From: Nemania diffusa | Lineage: Eukaryota; Ascomycota; Sordariomycetes; Xylariales; Xylariaceae | Assembly: GCA_038501195.1 (NCBI GenBank) | Contig: JBBPUQ010000011.1 | Span: 992,001-1,056,000, forward strand | DNA length: 64,000 nt | Direction of reading: 5' to 3' | Shown here: positions 38,094 through 47,585 of the stretch, piece by piece | How the letters are laid out: every line of letters starts with the position of its first letter | How positions within the stretch are numbered: position 1 is the stretch's first letter | Program-made: the position numbers and the translations under genes | Notes under the pieces: model-generated | Told to the model about the DNA's origin: nothing | Seen by the model: only the letters and a program-made list of their open reading frames with translations | Databases searched by the model: none

Positions 38094-38487
38094 TATAATA
38101 ATATAAATAAATTTAATAAAATAAATTTAAAAAATTAAATTATAAAATTTATTTAAATAAATTTATTTAATAAAAAAATTTAAAAAAAAGTTTTTATAAA
38201 AGTTTTTTTATTATTTATAATATTATTTATTAAAATTATTATTTATTATAAATATTTATTATTATAAATAAATAAAAACAATTATAAATTTAAAATTTAA
38301 AAATAAAATATTAAATTTAATTTTAATATTTATTAAATATATATATATATATTTAAAATTTAAAAATTAAAAAATTAAAATAATTAAAATATTAAATAAG
38401 TTTTATTTTAATATATTTTTTAAAATTGTTTTAGTTATATTGGTTTAATTCTATTTACTAAACTTGATTGTACTTTTGTATATAATA
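38094..38487. repeat. 3' LTR of outer element (394 bp)
   Basis: This partner of 17,880-18,273 is almost pure A+T for its first 330 bp, then regains G and C over the last 55 bp or so (from about 38,432) up to the unique flank. The mirror image is seen in the 5' LTR. Confidence 0.9.
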
Positions 38488-38492
38488 GATAA

Positions 38493-38960
38493 TTAGCTAT
38501 TTAAACTGCTTTAGTAGTACAGTGACTTAAGAGCAGAATAACGAGGCCACTTACACGCTTATTTCCACTTAATGAAACTGTTATCCGGTCATTATTTATA
38601 CTTTTATGAAGTATATGCAGCTGTGCAAGTGGTCTTGTTATTCCACCTTTTTAAGTTACTGAAGCAGGGAAAGTTCAATTCCTTTAAGACTCGAGACTTC
38701 TTCGACATCCATCAAAAGAGGGAAAGAGTAAACAATCCTTTAAGGAAAGAGTTGTTGCTGTGAGCAAGTTGGAAATGCGTGGAAACCAACCGACATAAAT
38801 TCTAGCCACTCTACTTCAATCATTGCCTTTTTTTCGTCCCTTTCTATACCTCACTTACGAGTTATCGAAATTAAAATATTTATATAATACGCAAGTCTTA
38901 TCATAAACATTACTTCATTATATTTTTTCCCTCTTACATCTCATCCCATCTTCATTGAAG
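38493..38960. other. island edge, no supported gene
   Basis: Composition returns to normal at about 38,490. A 63-residue frame at 38,572-38,763 on the plus strand has a hydrophobic middle but no family resemblance. The rest probably serves as the upstream region of the frame starting at 38,961. Confidence 0.4.
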
Positions 38961-39272
38961 ATGTCTAGTGTCGTCGAGTCCTACCGCGCCATAAGAGAGA
39001 CACTCATGGCCGCCCAATGCTTGAGGCATCGCGACACAGACAATGGCGAACGGCAATGATTGACCCCCCACGATGAAATCCCCTTCTGGTCGGACCTGAT
39101 CGTGTGGACGTTGAAAAAGGCAGCGAGCAACCTCCATCGAAATATTGATAGCATCCAAAATATATGGCGGGTTCGTATTAAAAACCAGACGACTAGAGCA
39201 GTTATCGATGCTGTTTGGGATTCGGTTCCACACCCCCCATCGGAACTTCTGGTCCCCCCCGCTTCTTCATAG
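38961..39272 (+). pseudogene. broken reading frame upstream of the first island paralogue
   Basis: An ATG at 38,961 opens MSSVVESYRAIRETLMAAQ and meets TGA at 39,057. The same frame then stays open to 39,272 with protein-like content (PFWSDLIVWTLKKAASNLHR and a second amphipathic stretch). A CGA-to-TGA change, the usual RIP product, would explain the stop. It ends ten bases before, and in another frame from, the paralogue that starts at 39,281; the two may once have been one gene with an intron or frameshift between them. No known family is recognised. Confidence 0.4.
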
Positions 39273-39280
39273 ATTTGGAT

Positions 39281-39562
39281 ATGCATGATTGGATGTCCGA
39301 GGCAATCCTTGGGACCCCAAATGCAGAGGGGGTTGTCAGAATGTTGGCAACTTATGCAGCAACGTTCAAATGGAAGACGATCTCAGGGATTCGAGTATTC
39401 AGAGTACCGGATCCAGAATCAGATTCTAATGACGGGGAATATATCTATCACCTTTTGTTAAAGATTTCCTCTCCTAGAGAGCCGATTCTTCCAAAAACCC
39501 CAACGAAGCATTCGGCTGCCAAGCAAAGACGACTGGAGAGACGTGCAGCGAGAACTGTGTAG
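39281..39562 (+). CDS. hypothetical protein, island paralogue 1
   Basis: A frame of 93 residues from the ATG at 39,281; the frame is open back to 39,215 without an ATG. Its main support is clear similarity to the frame at 40,886-41,212. Both contain LGTPN, then Arg, YA..F.WK.I, IRVFR, a YHL core, a Pro/Ser/Lys hinge, and a basic AKQRRL.RR.A tail. No signal peptide, membrane segment or known catalytic motif is visible; the basic C-terminus could bind nucleic acid, but that is a guess. Similarity continues about 30 bases past the stop codon, which points to segmental duplication. It may be a partial gene. Confidence 0.5.
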   Translation: MHDWMSEAILGTPNAEGVVRMLATYAATFKWKTISGIRVFRVPDPESDSNDGEYIYHLLLKISSPREPILPKTPTKHSAAKQRRLERRAARTV

Positions 39563-40885
39563 ACTTAGAGGAAGACGGCGGCGACCAAAGAACCGACCCG
39601 AGGAGCGACTCGATAAAACGACTCAAGCGGCGAATCTCTTTTGGGATGGTGGATAAATCTATGGAAGATTCGTACAAACTGCTTTGCTCCGATCAGTATA
39701 GTTCAGCCAGGCTAACCATTGTTACAGCGGATAAAACCATCTCAGACGTCCCAAACTATCTCCAATCTGTTTATTGAGACGGTGTGGGTGACATAACCGT
39801 ATGAGGATTAAATTGATTAGGTCATCGAGTCCTAGTTTTTCATTTCTTTATTTAAGATAGTTAGCCGAAGCTAGCACTTCTTATAGACAGCTACGCTTCT
39901 TGGCGGCCCTTTTAGAGGTCTGCTACTTCTCAATATACGTTTGCATTACTTATTTACTGTTTTCTTTAGCCTGAAATCTCTAGAAGTGATCGATATAACA
40001 GTGGTCAGTCCTCTAGAGTGCGTAGTGTGTTTGTGTTACATGCTTCGTTTCATTATCCTGGCAATGACTCACATATCTTCACTAAACTTTCTTCCTACTA
40101 TATTTCACCCGAACGAGACATAATGCTTCTTGTACTGCAGTCAGCCCAACTAGACTGGGTTGGTACAAGTTGCATGACCGTTCTAGGCCAGGTTCCCATA
40201 TATCATTTGCCTGGTCGTCTGTGGCAGTGTCAGATTAGATCGCGAGGCCCAGCTGCGCTTTACCCGTATTGAAAAAAACAGCTGGGTGCTCTTGTCGTCT
40301 GCCACGGCCTTGCTCACAACAGCACCGAAGGCAGCCATGATGGTATCAGGGTCAGAAAGGGGTATTAGAGTAAGTGCGTTCAAAGAGAGCTCGTCGCTGC
40401 CAACTATTGTTGAGCTAGATAAACATAAAATTGCTGACTAGGGTAGTAGCGGTCGTGAGATTTAGTCGAACGTGACAACAATAATACGCCTTCCGTATGT
40501 GAATCATGGTTATGGGACGCTCCGCACCTCTCTGTATATATAAACTACCATAGGTACTTCCCAGGCCCTCTACAGAGCTATTCTTCTCTGCTTTATCTTG
40601 AATACAACACCTGTGCCTATCATCTCCACTACCGTTAACATCGTATAATAATATCATTCAGTCACTCACATAATTCTTTCGTACAGAAATCATTATCTCC
40701 TATCATGTTGTCAAAGTGGCTATTCACAAACCATAGTGACACGATTCTATCCGGCCCACCTTTCTAACTACGGTTTGTTCTCGAGTGAGCTGAAAATACT
40801 AAAAAGGCTGACTACATGCTAGGAGCTGCACCTCTATCAATACCGACTTCAGAATACAAGTTTATGATACCATACCAATCATTTC
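39563..40885. other. spacer between the two island paralogues, holds an LTR-like fragment
   Basis: The first 200 bases are downstream flank of paralogue 1. An LTR-like terminus starts at 39,775 (listed separately). The rest contains no supported gene, only short frames without domains. Confidence 0.45.
39775..39880 (+). mobile_element. LTR end fragment or solo LTR, same family as the element at 48,155
   Basis: It begins TGAGACGGTGTGGGT, identical to 48,155 onward. After a diverged 25-base stretch, TTGATTAGGTCA.CGAG.CC is shared, followed by the same T-rich tract and TTAGTTAG-like bases. The two copies share the first 100 bp or so, then I lose the alignment. The preceding five bases are TTTAT; I could not find the other end or a matching duplication, so the right boundary given is only where similarity fades. 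Confidence 0.55.
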
Positions 40886-41212
40886 ATGTCGTCTCGATAC
40901 CCCGCAAACTCTAAGCGCTTTACCCTCAAGAACGTCAAGCAATCCCAACGTGGGCTGTCATTACTTGGGACACCAAACGTTGAAGCAATCCCTCGAACGC
41001 TTACAGAGTACGCTGATGCTTTTGGATGGAAAAGCATCAAGTCTATCCGGGTTTTCAGGGATAGAACCTCTACTACATACCATCTTTGCATTACTCTTGT
41101 TCCTGTGGGTCCGCGAAAGTCCAAGTCTGAACCGAGTACTCCGCGTCAATCAAAAACCTCGGTTGCAAAGCAGAGGCGCTTGGCTAAACGCGGCGCTCCC
41201 CAGAGTACGTAG
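40886..41212 (+). CDS. hypothetical protein, island paralogue 2
   Basis: A single frame of 108 residues from the ATG at 40,886, beginning MSSRYPANSKRFTLKNVKQS. It is a diverged paralogue of the 39,281-39,562 product and has no premature stop. The N-terminus is basic and polar, the middle (about 30-75) is the shared core with IRVFR and YHL, and the tail is KTSVAKQRRLAKRGA. Downstream, a GGCGGCGACC-containing stretch is also shared with paralogue 1, so the duplicated block runs beyond the coding region. Function unknown. Its survival next to RIP-mutated DNA may mean the pair is already too diverged (roughly 60% by eye) to be recognised by RIP. Confidence 0.5.
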   Translation: MSSRYPANSKRFTLKNVKQSQRGLSLLGTPNVEAIPRTLTEYADAFGWKSIKSIRVFRDRTSTTYHLCITLVPVGPRKSKSEPSTPRQSKTSVAKQRRLAKRGAPQST

Positions 41213-41764
41213 GGACAGCAGGCGGCGACCCGTTATAAACGACTACGGAGACAAAGACCGACTCTATACCTCCCCGTGGTGTCTCTGGAACGCTTGCGCC
41301 ATTCAAAATATGTGGCGCAAGTAACCAAATAGAGCGGCAAGATTATGTCGATACGAGAGAATAACCTGAGCGCGCGTACTGGGGTTACACACCAAAAGCC
41401 CAGGAATTAGCGCACCTAGTCTCCTTAGGTTCAAGTCCCCTTAAGGTTCGAATCTCCTTAAGGTTCGAATGAAAGCATAGGGACTGGACCACCCCACTCC
41501 GGATACCTACCTATATTAGAAGGAGTCGTGGCTACCACCATCTCCTAGGAACCCATTATCCCACAGGAATACCATCAGCAATCAATTAGTCTAACCCGTA
41601 CATCAGGGCCCCCATCATTTCGATTAGTGATAGTTCATAGTAATTCGAGTCCAGGATAGCAAGCGACTCCACTACCGATATATTCGCCTAGGTTGATTCG
41701 TTCAAGCCTTCCTCGAACACTCCGAAGCAGTCCGTGTTTGGGGATATAGTAGGACCACTCCCTA
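41213..41764. other. spacer with a three-fold T-arm-like repeat
   Basis: The first tens of bases continue the duplicated block downstream of paralogue 2. A short tandem repeat at 41,423-41,470 is listed separately. Otherwise no gene is supported. Confidence 0.45.
41423..41470 (+). repeat. three tandem 15-17 bp units resembling a tRNA T-arm
   Basis: Units are CCTTAGGTTCAAGTCC, CCTTAAGGTTCGAATCT and CCTTAAGGTTCGAAT. GGTTCGAATC is the consensus T-loop (B-box) of tRNA genes. I could not fold the upstream bases into a tRNA cloverleaf, so this is either a decayed tRNA-derived repeat or coincidence. Confidence 0.45.
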
Positions 41765-43078
41765 ATGGACTCTCAAAAGCGTTCTCCAGCCGACATGAAG
41801 GCTCGCCCTGCGACTCCTGAGTTTGTGAAGCTAGGTATTCGCAATAATGAAGCGTGGAGAGATGCCGCACGCAGGGAAGAAATAGTTCTGCAACGAGCCA
41901 TGAACCGTGCTATGACGGATCCGAACATGCAACTAAGAGACAAGATTTTGCTGCGGATGAGAACAGATGCCGAAGGCGATGCCCGTCTCCGCCAGTATGA
42001 CCGCTCAGCTTATACCCCCTGCAGCATCGGATTCCCATCGGGCTAGATAAGATCTCACGGATCTCAGGTTGTGGCTCGTAGCTGCTTTAATACAACAATA
42101 GGGCTATATATCCTTGATGACCGGCGACAATTTCCTTATATCAAAGCTCTCGCCTTGGGAACCTGGCTATGGCGACAATGGTTTAGGCCATATCGTACGA
42201 ACATCAAAGCTAAGCGAACTTTTGCACGAATATTCGCTGTGCAATATGATGTAGAAGGTTACAAGGTCTCGGAAGCACAGCTAGACGATCTCATTGGCCT
42301 TCATTGTAACGTCTGTGAACAGTCTCAGAGGCTTCGGGATATCGCATGCCTTGAAAGGGGTCCAGACTTGCTCCCATTAGTGAATGGACCATTACGAGGT
42401 CCTCACTGGGACCATATAGATGCAAGCGTGGCCGAAAATGAATACTGGAGGCATACACTTCTAATACAATCCCTGTTCCGCGCGATGTTCATGGTGCGTA
42501 TGCACCCCGACGCAATGGTACCCACGCCTAGAGGTATTAAGTGGATAGCTGACATACAGGTTCGACTCGTCTTAACGGGCATTGTAGAAGGATCAAGCGC
42601 TCCGATATCATTTGAAGAAATATGAGAATACTCAAAAGGAACTCCTTATATATCTGGCGACCAAACCATCACAACCACGCTAGGCGTCGCTACAGATTTC
42701 ATCTTACGCCTAGAACAACGCGAAATTAACGCCGTTGGCATCCTGCCAAATCTCTGCCGCCTAATCACCGATATATCACCACCATGGATATTGAGATATC
42801 GGGAGAATGCAAAGCTGCTTGGCTGGATAGAAGAAAGAGACGGGAGACTTGATGAGCTGTCCCCACGAAGCTGCGAGTGGGTCGACCGAACAATCTTTCC
42901 AAAATGGCTAGGGAACGGCGCCCTTTATACTAGTATGTTAAATCCCCGCAGTCTTCGCTTTCATATAATAGCTGTTTATGGGGCCGAAATTTTCCTCCCA
43001 GGGCGACAGTCTGTCTCAAGAGAATGCAGAGCTCCTCAAATCAATCCCCCTTCATCCATCCAAAAGAATAATCACTGA
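41765..43078 (+). pseudogene. unknown fungal gene with two RIP-type stops
   Basis: One frame runs from the ATG at 41,765 (MDSQKRSPADMKARPATPEF) to 43,078, interrupted by TAG at 42,044 and TGA at 42,623. Both stops can arise from Gln (CAG) and Arg (CGA) codons by C-to-T. Without them it would encode about 437 residues. The first 90 residues are charged and helical. The middle (about 42,071-42,625) has LYILDDRRQFPYIKALALG, an aromatic-rich WLWRQWFRPYR, a CNVCEQSQ pair of cysteines and a hydrophobic LLIQSLFRAMFMVRM. The last part includes LLGWIEERDGRLDEL. From about 42,960 a different frame (to 43,140) looks equally protein-like, so a frameshift may exist near there. No family recognised. Confidence 0.55.
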
Positions 43079-43143
43079 CTCCAGGGGACTACAGTGCATA
43101 AAATGCGAGATTTGCTGCAAAATGGGAGATATAAAGCAGCGCT

Positions 43144-43727
43144 ACCTACAGGTAAAGTAATTATTTAACTAACTGTCAATTAATTGACCCAATCCAGTCC
43201 AAATAATCGTTTTAAAATTAATTTCAAATAAAGTAATAATTCTTTACCTGACTTGTTACTTGTTAATTACTTCCAATTAATTTTCCTATTTTTTTAAAAT
43301 AATTTTTGTTGTTTTTTTAGTAAAAAGAAAGCCTTCTTTTCTAGGTAAGCTGAGTAGCACCCTGTTTTTAAACCCACTTATTCAGCCACATGCACAGCCA
43401 CTTACCTAGCCACTTACCAAGCCACTTACCAAGCCACTAACTTAGCCACTTACATCTACCTAGCCTACATTCTACCTACCAACCACCCTACCTACCACCC
43501 TACCTACTACCCTACCTACTTACCTACCTACACCTACCTACACCTACCTACCTACCTTGCTTTCTACAATCTGTACGCTTTATATACATTGCTTGAGTTA
43601 CTTAGTCAATTAACTTGATCAATCCAGTCAATAGATTCAGGCAAGTTAGTCAAACAAGCGTTTTTTTGCGATCAATTCAAGTAAAACAAGTCAAAAAGCT
43701 ATTATTTGACTGACTTTACCTGTGGGT
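43144..43727. mobile_element. candidate MITE / non-autonomous TIR element
   Basis: The left end ACCTACAGGTAAAGT (43,144) and the reverse complement of the right end ACCCACAGGTAAAGT (43,727) agree at 14 of 15 positions. Both ends are bordered by AGCGCT (43,138-43,143 and 43,728-43,733), which could be a target duplication or, being a palindrome, part of the inverted repeat. The 584-bp interior has no open frame. It holds A+T-rich sub-terminal DNA, tandem CCACTTACC-type units (about 43,385-43,460) and a CCTAC/CTAC microsatellite (about 43,475-43,560). It fits a small non-autonomous DNA transposon. Confidence 0.6.
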
Positions 43728-43733
43728 AGCGCT

Positions 43734-44770
43734 AATGTAAAGAACCCGAACCGTATACCGAAGACTGGTGGTGGGATCGTGAAGAGCTCCCCGGATCGGC
43801 CACTCGTGGTGGTGAGGTTTGGGGGCGCATTGCAGGGGCTAAAATCTAGGGAGGCAACAACCTAGGCCGTTGCCTGCATCAAAGTCCTCATTCTAAATTG
43901 GTAGTGGAAAAGCCAGGGCATTCAATTACCGTCACAGCTAACTACAAAGACGGTAATCAATCGGTCCAGGCCACAGTAGCTTTTAATATTTCATAAAAGA
44001 AGCTATACCACATTGCCTGTGCCTTGTTGGAGTCTAATCCTTGGAATACGAAGGTTTTAAACTCTTCAGAGTAAATTAAATTTATGAGTGCTATCTCTAC
44101 CTCCATTTCCCTATGAAGGAAAGATTCGACCATCCTTTACCAAACAATATTACATCATGTTATCTAAGATGCATCTGCTAGAACTCTCTCGGATTCTACT
44201 AAATTTTCCCTGCAAATAGGCAGATTCTACGAACTTTAATAATGCTAACGATCTAAGTAAGCCCCCCCTCACGGGTGCCGGAGCTACAGGCCGCCCAGTT
44301 TACATATAAAACCACCAAATTCAACCTAGCGTATAAATTCGGATAAAAGTTAAAAATATATAACTAATATAATGAAGTGTTTATTTCTGACAACTATCAT
44401 ACATAGACCTTCGTTTGTTCATAAGCTTGTGTCTACTTCCATAGCTGGATTTGAGGCAAGTCTAGATAATGGGATTTTGGTTTGAGATTGAGCTCACTTC
44501 TTACAATATGAGAAATCTTCTAGAATGGTTGGGCCAAGAAATATAGCGCGACCGTGGAAAGGGCGAGACAGTTCCGCCCACCAATCAAACTGGGACACCT
44601 TCTCGTACATCCTAAATAATCAATCCAGTCCCCAGTATTGTCCTGAAGTGCTGGGAATTAGTTGACCATTTAAGGATCCAGTGATAATTCACTAACGGCA
44701 ACCGGAGGACTGTAAAGGGTCTCGGTACGGCGACAAGATGGGTAGTTGTTAAGAATGTCCCCCGAATAGT
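43734..44770. other. spacer with a short protein-like relic, no intact gene
   Basis: From 43,741 a plus-strand frame reads EPEPYTEDWWWDREELPGS, meets one TAG at about 43,848, then continues with VVEKPGHSITVTANYKDG to a TAA near 43,997. It could be the 3' remnant of the pseudogene to its left, cut off by the MITE. The remainder (44,000-44,770) is moderately A+T-rich and shows no gene. Confidence 0.4.
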
Positions 44771-45689
44771 TTATACCTGCCGGTGAACAACATCGTAACG
44801 GTCCTTCACATGAATTGCGCCAAGAGTTACACCTCCAGACTCAAACTGGTTGCCATCTTCGTCCAAAGTACGAGTAGCACTAATTGTGGTGGTATGAGAT
44901 GCATTCGCCCATTTCGGCCTGCTGATCCAAGACCTGTTGGCAGAAGAGTCAAGCGGAACGATCCCCGATCCGTTGGAATTATCAGAGACCTTTCTCTCCA
45001 TACTGCTGCTCCCCCGAGATGTTGATTGCGGGCGCGAGTGAAATAGTGAGCTGGGAGCCTTTTGCTCGACCGCCCGAGCCACTAGCTGGCTGATCGATGG
45101 CGCGCAGAGAGCAATAATTGCCACGGGGGCTTCAAGGAGCGATAGATAAAGCAACTGTACTAGGTCCCCTACAACAAAAGGGTAAGCTGGCGACGAAATG
45201 GCCGGGCGTAGACCGAATATCTCACAGGAAGGGTCGGCATCTTAACCTCCATTCAATATGCTTGGATCATGAACAATAATTATGAAACCAGCAAATGATA
45301 GGAACGCCGACCTGATAGAGAGAGTAAAGATGAGTTGAAGAAACTTGGTGTCACAAGAGAGTTCGAGAATACACCATTACTCACACATATCCTATGAGGA
45401 ACACCAAGGAGATTGAAATCTTCTTTCTCAGTGGCATCTGGAGCTTCCAGATGATTGGAGTTGGCATGATGAGCACAACCAAATCCGCGACGAAATTGAG
45501 TAATGCGCTTATGTAGTACCACGAAATAGGGTGATCGCATGTTCCAGGAAGGAAAATATTCAAGCTTTTCTCGATTGGATGACAGAACAGCCAGGGTACG
45601 ATGGTGAGAATGGCCCACCATAGTGTCAAAATAACACCAATAATCCACGAGCCACCGATCCAACACAGCAGACTCGCCGAAGTCCCCAC
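44771..45689 (-). CDS. rhodopsin-domain integral membrane protein (PTH11/SAT4-like), 5' end not found
   Basis: Three exon segments join in one frame: 45,689-45,385, 45,311-45,247 and 45,168-44,771. The introns are 73 bp (donor GTGAGT, acceptor ATCAG) and 78 bp (donor GTTAAG, acceptor TTGTAG). The second intron is a multiple of three and hides an in-frame TAA, so splicing is required. The product shows the last four or so membrane helices of the fungal rhodopsin-like family: WLFCHPIEKSLNIFLPGTC (extracellular loop with Cys), SALLNFVADLVVLIMPTPII, VFLIGYVSAFLSFAGFIIIV and LLEAPVAIIALCAPSISQLV, then a Ser-rich cytoplasmic tail. The segment at 45,689 has no ATG. The first three helices should lie upstream on the minus strand, but I could not find them in 45,700-46,400, so the gene is probably truncated. 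Confidence 0.6.
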
Positions 45690-46411
45690 CTTCGGGCGTC
45701 AGGTCCCCTAAATCAGGACATATGTGATAAGGTGCGCCGCTATGGGTTAGAGAAGCAAGATGAGAAAAGTGTTAGAGTATCAGGCAAGCTATCAAATAGA
45801 CAGACATGATCATGAGCGGCAATCATCTAGCTACTAGTTACCTCCGCCTCTATATCTTTCTTCTATGGTCGCGGCGGCGATGGACACTACAAAGCCCTTC
45901 CTTTTCCTTGCAGCCTTTGATACGCTTGAGGGTTTTTAGGCTGATCCAACATAGGACACCCAGGCTGGCCGTCTATGCAGGCAGACAGCGATATGGTAAA
46001 TATAGTATAATTTTAGCGGTCTCAAGAAATCTAGCTGCCTACAGTGGTCCTTTTCGTATTTCCCCTCCTTTCAATAAGACATGTGGGCGACGTGCTTTCG
46101 ACTCGTCGTCTCAGGGTCTCATATGTTCGATATTGTTAGCAAACGACGGATGGTAGACTTTAGCGCGGATATCGGAAGTAACATCGCGGGATTCTCTATA
46201 GTTACTGTATCTTATTATTGCAAGTGACATGGGAAAATTGGGAAGCAAATCAAGGTTGTCGTAGAGTGATCCTGTTGAGACAAGCACTAAGAACTAAGGC
46301 TATTATGATTTTCTTTGTATTAATTCAAAGGCTCAAACTCTACAGATACATAAGTGAACTTCGTAGCGCCCGGAAGCACTGCGTATCGCCGCCTTCTCGC
46401 GCCCCGGCTTG
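45690..46411. other. spacer upstream of the rhodopsin-domain gene
   Basis: The missing 5' exons of the rhodopsin-domain gene should be here if it were intact. I see one possible minus-strand stretch (KGFVVSIAAATIEERYRGG near 45,840-45,900) but no transmembrane helices typical of the N-terminal half. Otherwise nothing is recognisable. Confidence 0.4.
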
Positions 46412-47308
46412 TCAAGAGGGTTTCTGTGCGGCCAGTACCCTCTGACCGATGCGAACCAAGTCCTCGTTCTGTAAAGTCTCCTTATCGAAACCGTTAACAG
46501 CTTGATCCAGTAGTGTGGCCGATATCTCGCGCACGTTGACCTTTGGTAGGCCGATTATTGTTCGCCCAACATTCTTAACCATGTTACCTAGAATTCCCGT
46601 CCTACTAGGGTCCTCAATTATGCCGGGCTTCGCTACACAAGCCTCCACGGTGCCATTTGATTCCCGAGCGCATGTGAGAATGCGTGTTTCCGCCTCGCCC
46701 TATGCGTATAGCCCATGATTAGCTACTTACTTGGCTATTTGGATAGGTATACTCACTCGCATAAGGCAGTAATCACCCAACATAAGGGGCTTTTTCGATG
46801 GATCACGTTCTGCGTTAGATCCACTGATGTAGATAAATCTGAACCTGCTACTTGCGTTCTCGCGTCGGGACTGATATATTGCTTCGATTGCAGTGACGGC
46901 GTAATCTCGAGAGATCTTGCACGCTTCCTCCCAGGATACGGATTTCAGTTTCGACGGCGACACAGCAATTGTCCTTCAGGGTTATAAATTGTTATTGATG
47001 TAATGATGACTGGATTGATGTGGAGTGACGGCATCTTGCATGGGAAGTATGTGCGCAGACAATGACACATACCAAATACACGCATCGGCTCCGGCCATTT
47101 CTGCTTTTACATCCTCCGAATAAACCTCAAAATCGCGACAGATAACTGACTTCAATTTTTCTTTGTGGAAATCTGACTTTGTGTCCGTAGGTAGGGATAC
47201 GTCGCGCCGACCAAGAGCGATGATAGAAGTGACTTTGGGATGCGCAAGCGCTTGACGGATTAGCTCAGTGGCAACATAACCAGTGGAGCCGGCAATGATG
47301 ATCTTCAT
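46412..47308 (-). CDS. NAD(P)-binding Rossmann-fold protein (NmrA/TIP30-like short-chain reductase family)
   Basis: Three exons, 47,308-47,073, 46,973-46,757 and 46,699-46,412, give 246 residues with no internal stop. Introns of 99 bp (donor GTATGT, acceptor GAAG) and 57 bp (donor GTGAGT, acceptor CATAG) join exactly where this family expects: ACIW-TIAVSPSK and CLMR-GEAETR. The N-terminus MKIIIAGSTGYVATELI is a Rossmann nucleotide-binding loop (G7-x2-G10-x2-A13). A second conserved part is FIYISGSNAERD, followed by VEACVAKPGIIED, both typical of the atypical SDR group. Substrate unknown; these proteins are often NADPH sensors or reductases near secondary-metabolism genes. It is the only convincingly intact multi-exon gene in the island. 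The start ATG at 47,308 begins directly at the Rossmann strand. Confidence 0.85.
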
Positions 47309-47585
47309 GGTCACGGATAGATATTTGTTGCTAGTAGGAGATGCTATCACGTAGTAGCGTCTTGGAAAAGAGAGGAGGGAGAGGGAAAAGAAAAATGAGG
47401 GTAAACGAGAGGAAAGCTAAGACAAATTGCAAGACAGTCATGTTCTTTGTATCACACCCGTTTGCCAGTACTGTATGAAACTTCTTGACACACGGATTCG
47501 ACACTCATTTCTGATTATTGGTTCTCAAATCTCGGGTGATAAAAATATCCATTATACATATTGCTTCAATGAAGAACATCCCTAA

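Larger units (their letters stand above)
17880..38487. mobile_element. RIP-destroyed LTR retrotransposon carrying two nested LTR elements
   Basis: Two 394-bp direct repeats (17,880-18,273 and 38,094-38,487) align base for base, with differences being C/T and G/A. The left copy begins TGTGACGG. The ends are TG at the left and TA at the right, the latter a RIP product of CA. The five bases before (17,875-17,879) and after (38,488-38,492) are both GATAA, a perfect target-site duplication. Without its two insertions (19,196-25,811 and 31,984-37,893) the element would be about 8 kb, a usual size for a gypsy-type element, but no domain is readable because internal sequence is almost pure A+T. The superfamily is therefore unassigned. 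No gene survives inside. Confidence 0.9.

Noticed and set aside
17880..38487. AT-rich block as a centromere, mitochondrial insertion or CRISPR-like array
   Set aside because: The LTR pairs with target duplications and the strictly C/T and G/A differences explain it as RIPed retroelements. There are no mitochondrial genes or regularly spaced repeats; a centromere role cannot be judged from 20 kb.
38572..38763. 63-residue plus-strand frame with a hydrophobic segment
   Set aside because: It lies just beyond the RIPed block, with no homologue recognised and no splice structure.
41400..41480. Possible tRNA gene suggested by GGTTCGAATC
   Set aside because: No D-arm, anticodon arm or acceptor stem can be paired around the T-arm-like units.
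45806..46445. Plus-strand frames upstream of the rhodopsin-domain gene
   Set aside because: Neither has a domain or splice partner; they overlap the place where minus-strand 5' exons should be.
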